Assembly (NCBI GenBank): GCA_028551475.1
Contig: CM052357.1
Coordinates: 5,565,931-5,629,930 of the forward strand
Direction: 5' to 3'
Length of the DNA stretch: 64,000 bases
DNA from: Casuarina equisetifolia
Taxonomy: Eukaryota > Streptophyta > Magnoliopsida > Fagales > Casuarinaceae
A model generated the notes under the pieces. That model saw nothing but the letters and a program-made list of their open reading frames with translations, was not told where the DNA came from and did no database searches. Positions 59,747-64,000 of the stretch are shown piece after piece (position 1 is the stretch's first letter; the number at the start of each line of letters is the position of its first letter). The translations under genes and the position numbers were made by a program.

Positions 59747-62430
59747 ATGGATGCCATGGCGAGGGAGTTGAAGAAAATGGGGGTGGTGTTTCTGCTGACA
59801 CTGCTCTTGAACGCAATGTGCACGGAAGAATCAGATCCAGAAGTGCCATGCTACTTCGTGTTCGGGGACTCGCTGGTGGATAGCGGCAATAACAACCAAC
59901 TCTCGTCGTTGGCCAGAGCAAACTTCCCGCCTTACGGGATTGACTTCCCTAGTGGCCCGACAGGAAGGTTCTCCAACGGGAAAACTACGATTGATCTCAT
60001 TGGTGAGCAGCCTCCGGCTCCATATTAGTTTCTTTCTTGTCACGATTGCAGCTAACTTCTTTTATTTCTTGGGATAGGGTGTTACAAACTACCTGCTCAA
60101 TTGGTAGAAAGTTGAAGCCCTCAAGGGGACAAAACTTTGTTTTTTGGTCTGTGGTTAACTATGCATACGTGTATACATTTATACATATGCTAGAGGTCGC
60201 ATGGTGACAATTTAGACCTAAATTTATGCATCTTGTATAAATAATTCCTTTAAAGTGAAAAAGAAAGAAATTTGTCAAACATCACTATATAATTCTGCAG
60301 TTCCTAACTTCCTTTTCGAAGTTATTTGTATGGGTTTCTTGTTTATTAGGGTTTTTTCCTTTTCAGGAGAATAACCTGGTTATTTTAGGTGTCTAAATTA
60401 TTATTAGAAGATACATTTCCTTTTGTTAATTTGGCTTTTAAAAGAGAGAAATATTTTTACATATAAAGAGTACAACATGTTTATTAATGATGTAGGATAT
60501 ATACTGAATTTAATATTCTCCTTCACCTAAAGCGTGGTAAAACATTTTTCATATGAACTTAATTTATGAGTGAAGAATTATGTTATTAGAAACTTGAACT
60601 TTAATACCTTATTAGAATATTCATTTCCTCTGTTACAATTATTTATATATATAAAACTATACTTTTATATATAAGAAACAAAATGGAGTAATAATTTAAT
60701 AATGTGTTAACAAATACTTAATTCAGTTGAGAGCAACCGTTGCCTAGGATCTTTTGACCATAGATTTGACACTAAATTTATACGTGAGGTGAGTGTTTTA
60801 AAAAGAAAAAGTAAATATATAAATATTTATCAATAATGTAGGATACAAATTGAATTTCAATATAGATGAATACCAATTGTTGTATAGAATGTTAACTTAA
60901 GCCCTTGCAAAACTATTGTAGGGAAGCACTCAATTCTTAGTATACTAGGTCGTCGTCCTTTGTGGTTCGAAGGGATAGAAAAATTTGATTTGTCTTTTTA
61001 AGTTTCTTCCATTCCTTACAATACGAACAACAATGGTGGTCCAAAAAAATGACCGAAGGTGGTTTCATAAATTTCATTTAATACTTATAAATGTCTTTTA
61101 CCTTGCTAACCTAACAATCATAGTTGCATGCAAAAATCTGTCCTTCAGTAAAATGAAGAATCTACCATGTGCACGGTAAAACCTTTAATTTCTTGCACAT
61201 GGCTTTGGTGCCTTCCCCATCTCAAATTAGAACCTTTATTTTCCTTCCATAATCAGAAAACTGGTAACTAAATGTTGCATCTGCAGTCGAGCTTTTGGGC
61301 CTCGATGGTTATATACCCCCCTACTCAACTGCGGCAAGACCAGACCTACTGAGAGGAGTGAACTATGCATCGGGAGCCGCCGGAATCAGACCGGAAACTG
61401 GCCAGCAACTGGTAACTATACGTTGCACTCTCTCTGTCGTAATTGAAGTACGACTTATCTCTGGGTTATAGCTCATTTAGAGACTCCTTGTTCTTGTAGG
61501 GGGAACGGATAAACTTTACTGGGCAGGTGCAAAATTACGTGAACACGTTTCCGCGATTACTAAACTTACTTGGGAGTCTCAACGCAGCTGCAGATTATCT
61601 TGACGACTGCATATACTCAATTGGACTGGGGAGCAACGACTACCTTAATAACTATTTTATGCCCCAGATCTACCAGACCAGCCACCAGTACTCGCCAGAA
61701 GAATTTGCTGATGCACTAATTCAACAATATACTGATCAACTAAAGGTCAGTACTGTACTTCTTTGATTTCTCCCTAAGAAATTATCTTGTTTTAGTTTAT
61801 GTAACATTTCGATTTTGTCCATGTTTCAGATTCTGTATCAATTTGGAGCAAGGAAAATGGCCTTGTTTGGAGTGGGTCTAATAGGCTGTAGCCCGAGCGT
61901 GTTGGCTCAGAATGGGCCCGGTGATTCATCATGCAATCAACGAATTAATGGTGCCAACGAAATATTCAACGAAAAGTTGAAATCTCTTGCCACTGATCTC
62001 ACGCAAACTCTCAGCGATTTATCAGTGATATTCATAAACACTTCTGGGATTTTCCAAGATATAATTAACAACGCCTCATCCTATGGTATATAATTTTCAT
62101 GCTCTTCTATCTAAAACTTCGTAGCTACTCATAATTTGCTACTTAATTCAAGGAAAACACACCTTGTTGGAGGCATTCGTAATGTTCTTCGTTTGGCAAC
62201 TTGTAGGATTCAAGAATACGAATGTTGGGTGCTGCGGTCTGGGGAAAAACAGAGGGCAAATTACATGCCTACCTCTTCAAAGTCCATGCAGCAAAAGGAG
62301 TGAGCATATCTTTTGGGACGCTTTCCATCCAACTGAGGCGGTGAACAGGATTATAGCATCGAGGGCTTATAAGCCTGAATCTTCAACGGACGTGTTCCCC
62401 ATTGGTATCAGGGATTTAGCCCATCTCTAA
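59747..62430 (+). CDS. GDSL esterase/lipase 3 (368 aa, five exons)
   Basis: Exons 59747-60002, 61287-61411, 61500-61745, 61830-62085 and 62207-62430, all of the same length as in gene 2, join in frame to a full SGNH-type protein. Ser42 sits in F-G-D-S, with G-L-G-S-N-D-Y, G-C-C-G and D-A-F-H-P following. The start M-D-A-M-A-R-E-L aligns with M-A-A-M-P-R-E-L of gene 2. Differences from gene 2 are scattered single residues (for example S-N-G-K against C-N-G-K near residue 80), with no frame damage, so all three genes are probably functional. Intron 1 is 1284 bp. Confidence 0.95.
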
Positions 62431-63215
62431 AGATGGAAATAATGGCTGCGGTTGCACGATAATGAGGCAGAAAGTTGTTTGTAGTGTATTTCTTTATGTG
62501 GAGTTAAGTCTTTGTACTCCTCGTGGGTCTGGAAAAGTGTGTAACTTGTAGTAGAACATGCCCATGTGTGATTTCCAGTGAAAAGTATGAGAACATGTTG
62601 TCTGTTCAACTTCTTTTTCTTTTTTGCCTAAAGAAGAATACCACAAATCTAGAATACTTAGAATTTCAAGTTGCTTATATAAGCAATCTCTTGTAGAACA
62701 AGGAAATAGATGTTAAATGCTGTCATTAAGTCTCATAAAACCTAATCTTGGTTGTGAATTTTCTTCATTAAAAAGATCATTATTTCTTCAAGTTATTTGT
62801 ACAACTTTTCCTCCTATGAACATGTATATCACAAAAAAAAAAAAAAGGAAAAAGCTAACGAGCATGAGTGAATGAACCGAATAACTGTAATACTTTCTCT
62901 ACAATATTGCGCCTACACTTATATAGGCTTGATTCCTACACTATACAACTAAACTAAAATTACGTTAGTTTAGAATTTGAATCAACGTAATTATAAAATT
63001 AATTCTAGCAGCCTATCAATATTTTCCTATATTTATTAACAGTATAGTCTGTCGTTTTGATAATTTTCAATGAAAAAGTTAAGGACTTAAAATATAATTT
63101 AAAAGAAGATAATTTCTTGTACTTAATATCTTAAAATTTTAAATTCTATATGAGTTATTTTTCTATAGAATTTAATAGTTTTTAATGGAATTTAAAGTTC
63201 ATTTTTATGTGTAGG
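62431..63215. other. 3' flank of GDSL gene 3
   Basis: The first 400 bp repeat the 3' flank of gene 2. The rest is AT-rich with no gene seen. Confidence 0.5.
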
Positions 63216-64000
63216 GGACTGTGTTTCTTGTTTAGGAAATGCCACAAGCACATTTTTAGATTTTTTCTTCCACTCTCCTCATGAAGTGCATGATTCTGCT
63301 AAAAGAAAAAGGGTGAAATTAGACACAAATAAGAGAAAATGTTGAGTGTTCAACTAAAGAAGAAAACTACGATCGAGACAATATATAGTCTACTATTGTG
63401 ATTCCTAAGGAAACGCTTCATATACGACCAAATATTTCTCTCCTTAAGGTATTACTCCCAAAGTCAATTTTTTTTTTTTAATTCGTGGACATGATTGTCG
63501 ACTAATTTTCGAAGAAAGGACAGAAAGGCCTTGGGCTCTATAAGTTCTCAACGTCCGGTTGTTGGAGAACGCAACCGACACTTGAGGTCATATGATAAAA
63601 CTAAATGACCAAGTGCACACGAGGTAGCATTTTGAGAAATCATGGGATGATTGTACGTATTTTAATGGATGAGATCGAACATGGTGCATGAAATTTTCAG
63701 AGAAATCTTCTTTTCAATCAAAATGTTGCCAATAATTTAATTTTTTAAGTGTCAAGAAGTTAATCTTCAATGTCTTGAAGAACCACTCCTCTACATGCTT
63801 TAAAGACTCTTAACTACGTTCATTTTCATGGGAAAGGGAACGAAAACCAACTATTTGTCCTACTCACCCTTTTAAAAGGAAGAACGGCATCGTCTTAAAG
63901 AGTGAACAACCAAGTCGGGATTTAATGTGTCAACAAGGCTCGCCATTTTTATGAATCCACAGCTCAAGTCCAATTCCACAATGAGGTGGTCATCTGTCGG
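63216..64000. repeat. Third copy of the GDSL spacer, cut by the window end
   Basis: From TGTTTCTTGTTTAGGAAATG to the edge the sequence follows 52415-53265 in order (AAAGAAAAAGGGTGAAATTAGA, TATACGAC, CCAAGTGCACACGAG, GTGTCAACAAGGCTCGCCATTTTTATGAA, GAGGTGGTCATCTG) with moderate divergence. In the other two units a GDSL promoter begins within about 0.3-0.9 kb after this point. Confidence 0.7.

Overview
The window reads as nuclear DNA of a flowering plant. It is AT-rich, its genes have several exons with GT-AG introns, and its families are plant ones: LRR receptor kinases of the Xa21/EFR-like group, GDSL esterase/lipases and a PQQ-propeller dehydrogenase-like protein. The species cannot be fixed from the sequence. 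Five genes look whole: one PQQ-propeller gene (25038-27723), one small unassigned secretory or membrane protein gene (45041-45819), and three GDSL genes in a head-to-tail array (50359-52300, 53850-56459, 59747-62430). Nearly everything else is duplicated, rearranged or decayed.

Left part (1-8.4 kb): fossil transposable and viral DNA. Two decayed caulimovirid (pararetrovirus) fragments lie on opposite strands before about 1.3 kb. A possible host exon relic sits near 2 kb. An old, heavily broken Ty3/gypsy chromovirus with both LTRs occupies 2975-8426.

Middle part (8.4-43.2 kb): a patchwork of segmental duplications mixing three host families. The start of a PQQ gene (exons 1-2) faces the 3' end of an LRR receptor kinase gene. 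This PQQ/kinase junction occurs twice, at about 10.16 and 23.98 kb. The two long kinase copies (11646-17385 and 31925-37921, both minus strand) have matching four-exon structures but different inactivating changes. Two further copies of the last kinase exon are orphaned (24.2 and 42.8 kb). An orphan malectin-type exon beside an inverted PQQ exon-4 scrap occurs twice (30.5-31.0 and 41.5-41.9 kb). The only PQQ copy that continues into exons 3 and 4 is the one at 25038. Comparing the paralogous blocks exposes younger insertions: a 1.24-kb element with a 10-bp target duplication, a related 0.24-kb insertion, and a SINE-like one.

Right part (43.2-64 kb): non-coding tandem repeats with units of about 0.5 kb, then the GC-rich two-exon gene behind a promoter with G-box, TGGGCY and telo-box motifs, then about 4 kb with no recognisable gene, then the GDSL array. 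Exons 2 to 5 have the same lengths in all three GDSL genes. The second and third copies are near twins, flanks included. The last 0.8 kb repeats the spacer that precedes the second and third genes, so another GDSL copy probably lies just beyond the right edge.

No operon-like or new enzymatic system was found. The most interesting object is the 9-43 kb block, a natural example of exon reshuffling between receptor-kinase, malectin and PQQ-propeller genes driven by repeated segmental duplication.
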